Assembly (NCBI GenBank): GCA_030040475.1
Contig: JASHTQ010000102.1
Coordinates: 1-6,748, forward strand
Length of the DNA stretch: 6,748 nucleotides
Reading direction: 5' to 3'
DNA from: Streptosporangiaceae bacterium
GTDB lineage: Bacteria > Actinomycetota > Actinomycetes > Streptosporangiales > Streptosporangiaceae
Shown here: positions 1 through 5,836 of the stretch, piece by piece
Position numbering within the stretch: position 1 is the first letter of the stretch
Layout: every line of letters begins with the position of its first letter
Notes under the pieces: generated by a model
The model's database searches: none
The model's input: only the letters and a program-made list of their open reading frames with translations
Told to the model about the DNA's origin: nothing
Program-made: the position numbers and the translations under genes

Positions 1-767
1 GGTACGGCGCGGACGGCAGGTGCGTGGCGATCCCGCAGAAGGAGGATCCGGCGGTGGTCCCGGCCAAGGCCCGGGTCCGGTCGTTCCGCGCGCAGGAACG
101 CTACGGGCTGATCTGGGCCGCGCTCGAGGAACCCCGCTGGCCGCTGCCCGAGGTCCCCGAGCTGGAAGACCGCGAGTGGGCGGTGGTCGCGGCCGGGCCG
201 TACCGCTGGCGCTGCGACGCGGGCCGGCAGGTGGAGAACTTCACCGACTTCGGGCACTTCCCCTGGGTTCACCCGGGGCTGCTCGGCGACCCGGAGCGAC
301 CGGTGGTCCCGCGCCACCGGGTGCACGCCGACGGCCACGTGCTGCGGTACGAGATCGTCCGCCCTGAGGCGCCGAACACCGAGGACTTCCCGGTGTTCGG
401 CAACGAGCAGTCCGGCCCGCCGCACCGCCGCAGCCGCTACGAGCTGCACCTGCCCTACACGATCGTGCTGCGGCTCGGCTGGGGCGGGGACAGCGGCATG
501 GTCTACTTCTTCGCCTCGCAGCCGGTTGCCGCCGACCGCTGCGCGGGCTACGTGGTCATCGGCCGCAACTACAACCTCGACCAGCCCGACCAGGTGATCC
601 GCGAGTTCGAGGACACGATCTTCGGCCAGGACCAGGTCGTCGTCGAGTCACAGCGGCCCGAGCGCGTGCCGTTCGACCTGGCCGCCGAGCTCCACCTGCG
701 CTTCGACGCGGTCGCCGTCGCCTACCGCCGGGCCATGCGCGACCTCGGCCTGGCCGCGAGCAGGTAA
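1..767 (+). CDS. Rieske non-heme iron ring-hydroxylating oxygenase, alpha subunit (5' end cut off)
   Basis: Catalytic C-terminal part of an oxygenase of the vanillate O-demethylase/phenoxybenzoate dioxygenase type. These enzymes use a Rieske 2Fe-2S cluster and a mononuclear iron to hydroxylate or demethylate aromatic or related substrates, with electrons from a separate reductase. The frame is open from base 3 and begins YGADGRCVAIPQ, the usual end of a Rieske domain, so the cluster-binding Cys/His residues and the true start lie outside the window. The GTG at 24 is internal. The iron site is visible as N-x2-D-x2-H-x4-H: N at 237, D at 246, H at 255 and H at 270. The D in FGQDQ (codon at 630) is the likely third ligand. 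The C-terminus (ESQRPERVP to AASR) looks complete and family-like. The last 120 bp overlap the convergent TetR gene. No reductase or ferredoxin gene is in view. Substrate unknown. Confidence 0.88.
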   Translation, partial: YGADGRCVAIPQKEDPAVVPAKARVRSFRAQERYGLIWAALEEPRWPLPEVPELEDREWAVVAAGPYRWRCDAGRQVENFTDFGHFPWVHPGLLGDPERPVVPRHRVHADGHVLRYEIVRPEAPNTEDFPVFGNEQSGPPHRRSRYELHLPYTIVLRLGWGGDSGMVYFFASQPVAADRCAGYVVIGRNYNLDQPDQVIREFEDTIFGQDQVVVESQRPERVPFDLAAELHLRFDAVAVAYRRAMRDLGLAASR

Positions 768-1373
768 CGCCGACGGAGGGAACAGGCGGTTCAGCTGGTA
801 GTCGATGGCGGCCTGGGCCTGTTCCGGCGAGGACTGCCCGCCCAGCACGCTCGTGCCCAGCCCCGCGGACATGGCGACGAGGCCGAGCGCTTCGGCATCC
901 GGGTCCAGCCAGGCGGGCGCGTCCCCGGCGGCCTGTGCCGCCCGCAGCTGGGCCGCGACCACGCCGATGACGGCGCCCGAGTTCCTGACCAGGGGGGCGA
1001 TCGCCAGCGCCGGATCGGTCAGCGAGAGCGCGAAGTACGCCGTGTACAAGACGGTGAACGTGCGCCGCTCGTCATCGGCGGGCACCCCCTCGGTCAGGAT
1101 CGCGGCGACGATATCGCGCGGGCCTGCCGGGCTTCCCGTCGCCCGGATCCGCGCCAGCGCCCGCTCGCTGTACCGCGCCGCCAGGTGCTGCATGGCGGCA
1201 AGCAGCAGCTCCTCCTTGGTGCCGAAGTAGTACTGGACCAGCCGCAGGGACACCCCGGCCTCGGCGGCGACCTCGCGCATCCCGGTGGCGTGCAGCCCGC
1301 GCGCCGCGGCCGTCCGCAGCAGCGCGTCCGCGATCTGCCGCCGCCGCTCCTCGTGATCGACCCGCCTTGGCAC
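648..1373 (-). CDS. TetR-family transcriptional regulator
   Basis: DNA-binding regulator of 241 residues, probably a ligand-responsive repressor. The N-terminal helix-turn-helix is clear: HEERRRQIADALLRTAAARG leads into MREVAAEAGVSLRLVQYYFGTKEELL at about residues 32-57, the TetR recognition-helix signature. Residues about 60-200 form the helical ligand/dimer domain, ending near DYQLNRLFPP. I chose the GTG at 1373 because it gives the usual short lead before the HTH. The open frame continues upstream to 1613, but that stretch crosses 20-bp repeats (not a multiple of 3), the palindrome and the neighbouring hydrolase gene. An in-frame GTG 11 codons earlier (in the repeats) is the main alternative. 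The last 39 residues are read antisense to the oxygenase gene and look unlike a TetR tail. The gene is divergent from the alpha/beta hydrolase at 1519, and the palindrome between them is the expected operator, suggesting repression of the hydrolase and of itself. Confidence 0.9.
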   Translation of the reverse strand: MPRRVDHEERRRQIADALLRTAAARGLHATGMREVAAEAGVSLRLVQYYFGTKEELLLAAMQHLAARYSERALARIRATGSPAGPRDIVAAILTEGVPADDERRTFTVLYTAYFALSLTDPALAIAPLVRNSGAVIGVVAAQLRAAQAAGDAPAWLDPDAEALGLVAMSAGLGTSVLGGQSSPEQAQAAIDYQLNRLFPPSALPARGQAEVAHGPAVGDGDRVEAQVELGGQVERHALGPL

Positions 1374-1390
1374 CCGCTCACCGTATCCCT

Positions 1391-1450
1391 CGCCGCCGCC
1401 CGGCACCCCTCGCCGCCGCCCGGCATCCCTCCCCGCCGGCCGGCATCCCC
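1391..1450. repeat. Three tandem copies of a 20-bp GC-rich repeat
   Basis: Copies lie at 1391-1410, 1411-1430 and 1431-1450. Copies 1 and 2 differ at one base (1406 C, 1426 T). Copy 3 has three differences from copy 2. A partial unit (tatccct) precedes copy 1. They lie between the chosen TetR start (1373) and the putative operator (1472), so they would be in the TetR 5' leader. A 20-bp period is not a multiple of three, which argues against these bases being translated. On the minus strand each unit contains an AGGG or GGGG run next to an ATG-, GTG- or ATA-like triplet. Function unknown. Confidence 0.8.
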
Positions 1451-1471
1451 GGCCAACGGGCCTACCCCTTG

Positions 1472-1489
1472 ATGATACACTCGTATCAT
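1472..1489. promoter_or_regulatory. Palindromic operator candidate (TetR site) in divergent promoter region
   Basis: The 18-bp sequence ATGATACACTCGTATCAT has perfect 7-bp arms (ATGATAC/GTATCAT) around a 4-bp centre (ACTC). It is strikingly A/T-rich compared with its surroundings and lies between the divergent TetR and hydrolase genes, about 30 bp before the hydrolase ATG. Size, symmetry and position fit a TetR dimer site. The A/T-rich bases probably also contribute -10 elements in one or both directions (TATCAT reads on either strand), so bound repressor would block both promoters. No convincing -35 box is seen. Confidence 0.65.
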
Positions 1490-1505
1490 TAAGATGCCAG
1501 GCCAC

Positions 1506-1512
1506 GAGGAGG
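1506..1512 (+). promoter_or_regulatory. Shine-Dalgarno site of the alpha/beta hydrolase
   Basis: GAGGAGG sits 6 bases before the ATG at 1519. It fixes that start over the other-frame GTG/ATG codons nearby and shows that the gene has an untranslated leader starting at or just after the palindrome. Confidence 0.8.
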
Positions 1513-1518
1513 CGGGAC

Positions 1519-2421
1519 ATGCTCGGGATCAGGCGGATCACCGGCGCGGCAGGCCCGGCACCGGCGGGCGAGCCGGGATCGTGGGTGAGCGAGGCGGCAC
1601 GGGAGAAGTTCATGGCCGCCTACGAGCGGGTCTTCGCGCTGTGGCCGCGGCCCACCGAGGAGTTCGACGTCGAGACGGCGACCGCGACCACGCGGGTGCA
1701 CGCCTACCGGCCGCGCCCCGGCGGCGACCCGGTCGTGCTGCTCACCGGTGCCGGGGGCAACGCGGCGGCCTGGTTCCCGCACGTGGCGGCGCTCGCGGCG
1801 GACGGCCCGGTCTACGGGATCGACATGCCGGGCGACCCGAACCCGAGCGTCCCGCGCGCCCCGATGACGCCGCCGGCCGCCTGCGCCGCCTGGCTGGACG
1901 AGCTGCTCGGCAAGCTCAGCGACCGCCCGGCGCACCTGGTGGGCTACTCCTACGGCGGCTGGGTGGCCATGAACCAGGCGATCCGCGCGCCCGGCCGGGT
2001 CGCCTCCATCACGCTGCTCGACCCGGCCGGGCTCACCAGACTCGACGCCCGCTTCTGGTGGTGGCTGTCCGTCACCGGCCTGGCCAGCATGACCCCGATG
2101 CCGCTGCGCCGCAGGCTCGCCCGGTGGCTGGACAGCCCGCCGATGCTGGAGCCTGAGCTGATGACGCTCATGTGGGCGGCCATCCGCGGCTACCGGGCGG
2201 AGCCCAAGTTCCCCAAGGTCCTCACCGACGACGAGCTAGCCGCGATCACCGTCCCGGTCTTGCTGATCACCGGCGCGCGCAGCGCCCTGATCACCCCGGC
2301 GCAGGCCCGCGACCGGGCAGGCCGCATGCCGAACGCGCAGGTCGCCGTCGTCCCTGGCAGCCACGGCGGCTTCGACCGCATCGACGCCCTGAACGACCGG
2401 ATCGCCGCCTTCATAGCGTAA
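1519..2421 (+). CDS. Alpha/beta-fold hydrolase
   Basis: Soluble hydrolase of 300 residues, the usual length for a single-domain alpha/beta hydrolase with a small cap. Visible landmarks: the oxyanion-loop region VVLLTGAGGNAAAW (72-85; TGAGG replaces the common HGxxG), the nucleophile elbow GYSYGG (142-147, Ser144), and the C-terminal catalytic His in PGSHGG (His282). The strand before the last helix reads LLITGARSALITP, where an Asp is usual after GxR; here it is Ser255. Asp168 in LLDPAG, after the preceding strand, may serve as the catalytic acid. The cap is probably about 172-235, rich in Trp, Arg and Met. No signal peptide is seen. A strong RBS supports the ATG start. The gene is divergent from the TetR gene and probably repressed by it. 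It ends with two in-frame stops (TAA TGA) inside an inverted repeat. Esterase or C-C/ester-bond hydrolase are both possible; the substrate is unknown. Confidence 0.87.
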   Translation: MLGIRRITGAAGPAPAGEPGSWVSEAAREKFMAAYERVFALWPRPTEEFDVETATATTRVHAYRPRPGGDPVVLLTGAGGNAAAWFPHVAALAADGPVYGIDMPGDPNPSVPRAPMTPPAACAAWLDELLGKLSDRPAHLVGYSYGGWVAMNQAIRAPGRVASITLLDPAGLTRLDARFWWWLSVTGLASMTPMPLRRRLARWLDSPPMLEPELMTLMWAAIRGYRAEPKFPKVLTDDELAAITVPVLLITGARSALITPAQARDRAGRMPNAQVAVVPGSHGGFDRIDALNDRIAAFIA

Positions 2422-2476
2422 TGAAACTGGGCTTCCACGACCTCCCAGGGTGCTGAATCCCGGGTTTCATTACGCT
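2415..2476. repeat. 62-bp element with perfect 13-bp inverted arms over the hydrolase stop
   Basis: AGCGTAATGAAAC (2415-2427) is the exact reverse complement of GTTTCATTACGCT (2464-2476). The interior can form two short hairpins: TGGG 2428-2431 with CCCA 2444-2447, and GGG 2448-2450 with CCC 2459-2461. As RNA the whole could fold as a three-way junction. The left arm includes the last sense codon and the TAA stop. It may act as a terminator for the hydrolase, although no T-run follows (GCATTT comes next). The arms are unusually A/T-rich for this DNA, so a small inserted palindromic element is also possible. Confidence 0.75.
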
Positions 2477-2670
2477 GCATTTGACCCGATCGCCGTGCCC
2501 GGGAAGGCAGCCGCCCACATCGCGTCACTCTCATTCCACCCGGAACTCGCGAACAGCGGAGAACCGGTCGCGCCGTGACCGCGCCTGAGGTATATGTGTT
2601 TGCTGTATAGGGCGGTCCATGAACGCGGCCCTGCTTTTGGCCACTGGTGGGACGGGGGGCTGCTCTTCAG
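2477..2670 (+). promoter_or_regulatory. Intergenic region upstream of the kinase; promoter probable but not pinned
   Basis: This stretch carries no convincing gene. An A/T-richer segment at 2591-2610 (TATATGTGTTTGCTGTATAG) stands out and could hold a -10 element, about 60-80 bases before the kinase ATG. I could not pair it with a good -35 hexamer at 16-18 bp. A weak 5-bp inverted repeat (CGGTC 2565-2569, GACCG 2577-2581) lies just upstream. GACGGGGGG at 2651-2659 may be a ribosome site for the ATG at 2671, at a rather long spacing of 11 bases. Confidence 0.35.
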
Positions 2671-4830
2671 ATGGATGCTCTCCAGCCCGACGATCCTCGC
2701 AGCGTAGGCGCTTACCGGCTGCTGGGCAGGCTGGGTGCCGGCGGGATGGGGCGGGTCTACCTCGGTGAGTCACCGAGTGGCCGCAAGGTGGCAGTCAAGC
2801 TCATCCATCCCGTGCACGCCGGCACCGCGCAGTTCCGGGAACGGTTCGTGCGGGAAATCGAGGCGGCGCGCCGGGTCGGCGGCTTTCATACCGCGCCGGT
2901 GGTCGACGCAGATCCGAGGGCCGATCCGCCCTGGATGGTAACCGCCTACATCGACGGGCCTTCGCTGCAGGATGCGGTCGGCCGGGACGGGCCGCTGCCG
3001 CCGAACCGGGTTCGGGCGCTGGGAGCGGGCCTGGCAGAAGGGCTTGCCGCGATCCACGCCTGCGGGCTGGTACATCGTGACCTGAAGCCCGGCAACGTAA
3101 TCCTTGCCGCCGATGGGCCGCGCATCATCGACTTCGGGATCGCCCGCGCGGTGGACATGACTAGCGGGCTGACCACGACCGGCGCCTTGGTGGGCACCTT
3201 TACGTACATGTCGCCCGAGCAGATCCGCGGTGAGTCGGCCGGGCCGCCCAGCGACGTCTTCGCCCTGGGATGCGTGCTGGCGTTCGCGGCCACCGGCCGG
3301 CCTCCGTTCGACGGCGATTCGGTCGCGGCGGTGATGTACCGGGTGGTCAACCAGCCGCCCGACCTGGCCAGCCTTGCCGATCCGGGGCTACACGACCTGA
3401 TCACGGCCTGCCTGGCTAAGTCGCCGCAGGACCGGCCCCTGGTATCCGCGGTCCTGTCCGCTCTGACCGGCTCGAGCCTGGTGCCCGGTGCCGTCGCGGC
3501 GTCTCGCGCCGCCGATGGCCGGGCCGAGGCCGCCGCCGACGTGCCGACGCGGGACAGCGCGCCGACGCAGGCCAGGGCAGCGGCAGCATCAGCGGCAGCG
3601 GCGGCATCAGCGTCAGCGGCGGCATCAGCATCAGCATCAGCGGCGGCATCAGCGGCAGCGGAAACGGGCGCCCATCGCAGGCCACGTTCCCCCGTCGGCC
3701 TCGGCATGCCCACCGGCGCCGGCGAGCGCCGCCAGGCGGCTACGGAAAGCCTGCGCCCGGGCCCGCGGCATGGCCCCGGCGGCAGACCGTCTCGCCCTCG
3801 TCAGGCCGGCCGGCCGATCTGGCGCCGGCCGGTCAGCGTCGTTACGGCCGTGGCCATCGTCGTCATCGGCGTGGTCATCACGATCATCAACGTTTCCGGC
3901 CCCGGGTCGGCTCCGCCGGCCCGCGTCGAGACCGTGTCGGCGGCAAGAGGCAACCTCAGCGCCTCGGATCACGACAAGGGCTCGACCGCGGGTTACAACG
4001 GGGCCATCCACGTCGAGTTCACCGTGCCGCGGGTCAACTCGGGAAATCCGACCATCGTCCAGTACGGGCTCAACGCGGCCAGCGTCTCCGGCACCTGGAA
4101 CACGCCTGGCGCTCCAGGCAGCAAGGTCGATGAGGCCATCGTCGGCCTGAAGAACGGCGCCAGTTATGTCGTCTACGTGCGCGGCTGCATCGACGTCGAC
4201 CGATGCGGGTCCTGGATCGGCCCCTCCAACCGGGTCATCCCCTACGGCGTGCCGGCCGCGCCAGCCGTCACCGCGCAGACCAACGGCACGTCGATCACCT
4301 ATACCTGGGGTGGCGGTGGCGGCAACGGCCGTCCGGTCAGCAGCTACCACGTCTGCTTCGGCGGCAACTCGTGCAGCAACACCGGGGCCGGGAGCACCAC
4401 GACGTCTTACGGCTACAGCCAGACGCAAACGTTCACGGCCTACGTCATCGATGCGGCCGGCCAGCACAGCGCGACATCCAGCGCCTCGGCAACCACCGTG
4501 GCGGCGCACTCGACCGTGTCGGTCAGCAGGGGTCCCGCCGCGACGCCGCAGGTCGGTGACTGTTCGAGCGTCAAGTCGTGTTCTGCGGTGCAGGTCACTG
4601 TCAGTGATTTCCCGGCCGGCTCCGCCCTGTCTTATGAATGCTCGGACAACGGCGGCCAGTTCTGGCCCGCCGTCGGCCTCACCGACCTGGACTTCAGCGG
4701 AAACGTGGTCACCGCGAACGGCAGCGGCGGCGCGACCTTCACCACGCAGTGCATCTGGGGGGAATGGACCAGTTCCGCCCACACGCTCACGGTAACGGTC
4801 AACGGGGTTTCCGGCAGTTTCCAGGGTTGA
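2671..4830 (+). CDS. Transmembrane Ser/Thr protein kinase with FN3-like ectodomain
   Basis: Membrane receptor-type kinase, 719 residues, that would phosphorylate cytoplasmic Ser/Thr targets in response to an outside signal. Kinase domain about 15-265: Gly loop GRLGAGGMGRVY (19-30), Lys43, helix-C Glu62, catalytic HRDLKPGN (135-142, Asp137), DFG (154-156), activation-loop Thr cluster (168-170, 176, 178), SPE (181-183). All key residues are present, so it should be active. Next come an Ala/Ser low-complexity linker (303-330), a basic Pro/Arg segment, and one membrane helix (about 388-408) preceded by RPIWRRP, which puts the kinase inside. Outside are two FN3-like modules (about 415-527 and 529-611) and a beta-rich module (about 613-719). 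The eight ectodomain Cys include three C-x5-C pairs (506/512, 562/568, 631/637) plus C656 and C694. No PASTA repeats, so not PknB itself. ATG 2671 gives the usual MxxLQPxDPRxVGxYRLLG opening; the upstream GTG 2647 lacks an RBS. Confidence 0.93.
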   Translation: MDALQPDDPRSVGAYRLLGRLGAGGMGRVYLGESPSGRKVAVKLIHPVHAGTAQFRERFVREIEAARRVGGFHTAPVVDADPRADPPWMVTAYIDGPSLQDAVGRDGPLPPNRVRALGAGLAEGLAAIHACGLVHRDLKPGNVILAADGPRIIDFGIARAVDMTSGLTTTGALVGTFTYMSPEQIRGESAGPPSDVFALGCVLAFAATGRPPFDGDSVAAVMYRVVNQPPDLASLADPGLHDLITACLAKSPQDRPLVSAVLSALTGSSLVPGAVAASRAADGRAEAAADVPTRDSAPTQARAAAASAAAAASASAAASASASAAASAAAETGAHRRPRSPVGLGMPTGAGERRQAATESLRPGPRHGPGGRPSRPRQAGRPIWRRPVSVVTAVAIVVIGVVITIINVSGPGSAPPARVETVSAARGNLSASDHDKGSTAGYNGAIHVEFTVPRVNSGNPTIVQYGLNAASVSGTWNTPGAPGSKVDEAIVGLKNGASYVVYVRGCIDVDRCGSWIGPSNRVIPYGVPAAPAVTAQTNGTSITYTWGGGGGNGRPVSSYHVCFGGNSCSNTGAGSTTTSYGYSQTQTFTAYVIDAAGQHSATSSASATTVAAHSTVSVSRGPAATPQVGDCSSVKSCSAVQVTVSDFPAGSALSYECSDNGGQFWPAVGLTDLDFSGNVVTANGSGGATFTTQCIWGEWTSSAHTLTVTVNGVSGSFQG
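3577..3660 (+). repeat. Low-complexity GCR/TCA codon repeat encoding the kinase Ala/Ser linker
   Basis: Twenty-eight codons encode only Ala (21) and Ser (7). Every codon is GCA, GCG or TCA, and all seven Ser codons are TCA, a codon otherwise scarce in this gene. The 9-mer GCGGCATCA recurs at 3601, 3619 and 3643. The tract lies between the kinase domain and the membrane helix, and being built of whole codons it can change length without shifting frame. Confidence 0.85.
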
Positions 4831-4860
4831 TCAGCGGCTCACGTTGCCCGGCTGCGCGGC

Positions 4861-5727
4861 TCAGATGTCGCCGGCCAGCTCGGACGTCCACACCACGACC
4901 CGGGTCCTGTCGCCGCGGAACAGGTCGCGCGCGAACTCCAGCGGCTCGCCGGTCCGCGCATACGCGGTCCGCTCGACCTGCATCAGCGGGGCGCCCTCGG
5001 CGACCTCGAGCGCCTCGGCCTCGCGCACCCCGGCGGTCACCGGCTCCAGGCACTCCCTGGCCCGGTGCGGCCGCAGCCCGTACTTCTCCTCGAGCAGCTC
5101 ATACAGCGATCCGTCCAGCCGGCAGTCCAGCATGCCGGGAAACCGGAACGCGGGGAACAGCGACCGCTCGAGCACGATCGGCCTGCCGTCGGCGAGCCGG
5201 ATCCGCCGGACCTCGTAGACCTCGTCGTCCTCGGCGAGCCGCAGCGCGGACCGCGCCGCCGGCCCGGCGGGCAGCAGGCTCGCAGAAAGCACCCTGGCGC
5301 CGGCCACCATCCCGTGACGGCGCAGCTGCTCGGAGAACCCGGCCAGCGTGGTGAGGTCCTGCTCGAGCTTGGGCGCGGCCACGACCGTCCCGCCGTGCCG
5401 CCCGACGGTCCTGGTCACCAGCCCGCGCTGGGCCAGCTCGGCCAGCGCGTGCCGCAGCGTCATCCGGCTGACGCCGAACCACCCCGCCAGGTCCTGCTCG
5501 GTCGGCAGCCGGTCGCCCGGCGACAGCGCGCCGGCGTCGATCTGGCCGGCCAGCCAGTCCTCGATCTGCGCGTACAGCGTGGTTCCAGGCACCCGCACGA
5601 TCGCGGGCGGCTGCCTGGCGCCGATCCGCAGCGCCGGCCGCACCCGCCGCCGCCCGCCCCGCGCCGAAGCCGGCGCCGAAGCCGCGGGCGAAGCCGGGGA
5701 CGGGGAAGGCGTGGTCGGCTGCGACAT
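4861..5727 (-). CDS. GntR-family regulator, HutC/UTRA type
   Basis: Transcription factor of 288 residues. The N-terminal about 45 residues are a Pro/Ala/Ser then Arg-rich tail, probably disordered. The winged helix-turn-helix spans about 50-118: LYAQIEDWLAGQIDAGALSPGDRLPTEQDLAGWFGVSRMTLRHALAELAQRGLV is a textbook GntR domain, followed by the wing GRHGGTVVA. Residues about 140-282 match the UTRA ligand-binding fold seen in HutC/FarR regulators, with YEVRRIRLADGRPIVLERSLFP and the closing VERTAYARTGEPLEFARDLFRGDRTRV. ATG 5727 is preferred over the GTG at 5736 because GGGAGGT lies 7 bases before it. It lies downstream of the permease on the same strand and converges with the kinase across 30 bp. 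It probably senses a small metabolite and may control the permease. No classical HutC-type operator was found in the short gap. Confidence 0.92.
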   Translation of the reverse strand: MSQPTTPSPSPASPAASAPASARGGRRRVRPALRIGARQPPAIVRVPGTTLYAQIEDWLAGQIDAGALSPGDRLPTEQDLAGWFGVSRMTLRHALAELAQRGLVTRTVGRHGGTVVAAPKLEQDLTTLAGFSEQLRRHGMVAGARVLSASLLPAGPAARSALRLAEDDEVYEVRRIRLADGRPIVLERSLFPAFRFPGMLDCRLDGSLYELLEEKYGLRPHRARECLEPVTAGVREAEALEVAEGAPLMQVERTAYARTGEPLEFARDLFRGDRTRVVVWTSELAGDI

Positions 5728-5734
5728 CTTCAGC

Positions 5735-5741
5735 ACCTCCC
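5735..5741 (-). promoter_or_regulatory. Shine-Dalgarno site of the GntR gene
   Basis: Reads GGGAGGT on the minus strand, 7 bases before the ATG at 5727. It overlaps the alternative GTG at 5736 and so decides the start. Confidence 0.8.
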
Positions 5742-5765
5742 AATGGCCTCCCCGCAGGGCCGGCA

Positions 5766-5805
5766 GTCCGGCTCCTAGCGAGGCGAACCCCGCCGGGAGC
5801 CGGAC
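5766..5805 (-). terminator. GC-rich hairpin between permease and GntR gene
   Basis: GTCCGGCTCC (5766-5775) and GGAGCCGGAC (5796-5805) are perfect 10-bp arms. Inside the 20-base loop GGCG (5782-5785) can pair with CGCC (5791-5794). The hairpin starts 31 bases after the permease stop and ends 38 bases before the GntR ATG, with no T-run on either side. It fits a terminator of the kind without a U-tail common in GC-rich bacteria, or a leader structure limiting read-through into the regulator. Confidence 0.6.
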
Positions 5806-5836
5806 CCCGCTCCCCCCGGTCCCTCATGCCCTCAGG

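Noticed and set aside
24..767. GTG at 24 as a true oxygenase start
   Set aside because: The in-frame codons before it read YGADGRC, the end of a Rieske domain, so the gene is cut by the window edge.
1391..1450. Repeats as a CRISPR array
   Set aside because: Units are directly adjacent with no spacers and are only 20 bp long.
1374..1613. N-terminal extension of the TetR protein to 1613
   Set aside because: It would cover the palindrome, 20-bp repeats and the hydrolase start, and its sequence is low-complexity with no TetR likeness.
2619..2768. Small plus-strand frame starting at ATG 2619, overlapping the kinase start
   Set aside because: Most of it is the kinase gene in another frame; Arg/Gly-rich product and no RBS.
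2531..2773. Small minus-strand frame partly in the intergenic gap before the kinase
   Set aside because: Basic, low-complexity product, overlaps the kinase start, and no convincing ribosome site.
2946..3713. Minus-strand open frame of 255 codons opposite the kinase domain
   Set aside because: Its sequence is the antisense of kinase codons and the Ala/Ser repeat; no recognisable fold or RBS.
3649..4782. Long minus-strand open frame (377 codons) opposite the kinase ectodomain
   Set aside because: Arg/Ala/Gly/Asp-rich translation with no domain, fully antisense to a well-supported kinase gene; a GC-bias shadow.
5065..5778. Plus-strand open frame of 237 codons opposite the GntR gene
   Set aside because: Pro/Arg/Gln-rich shadow of the GntR gene; no domain features.
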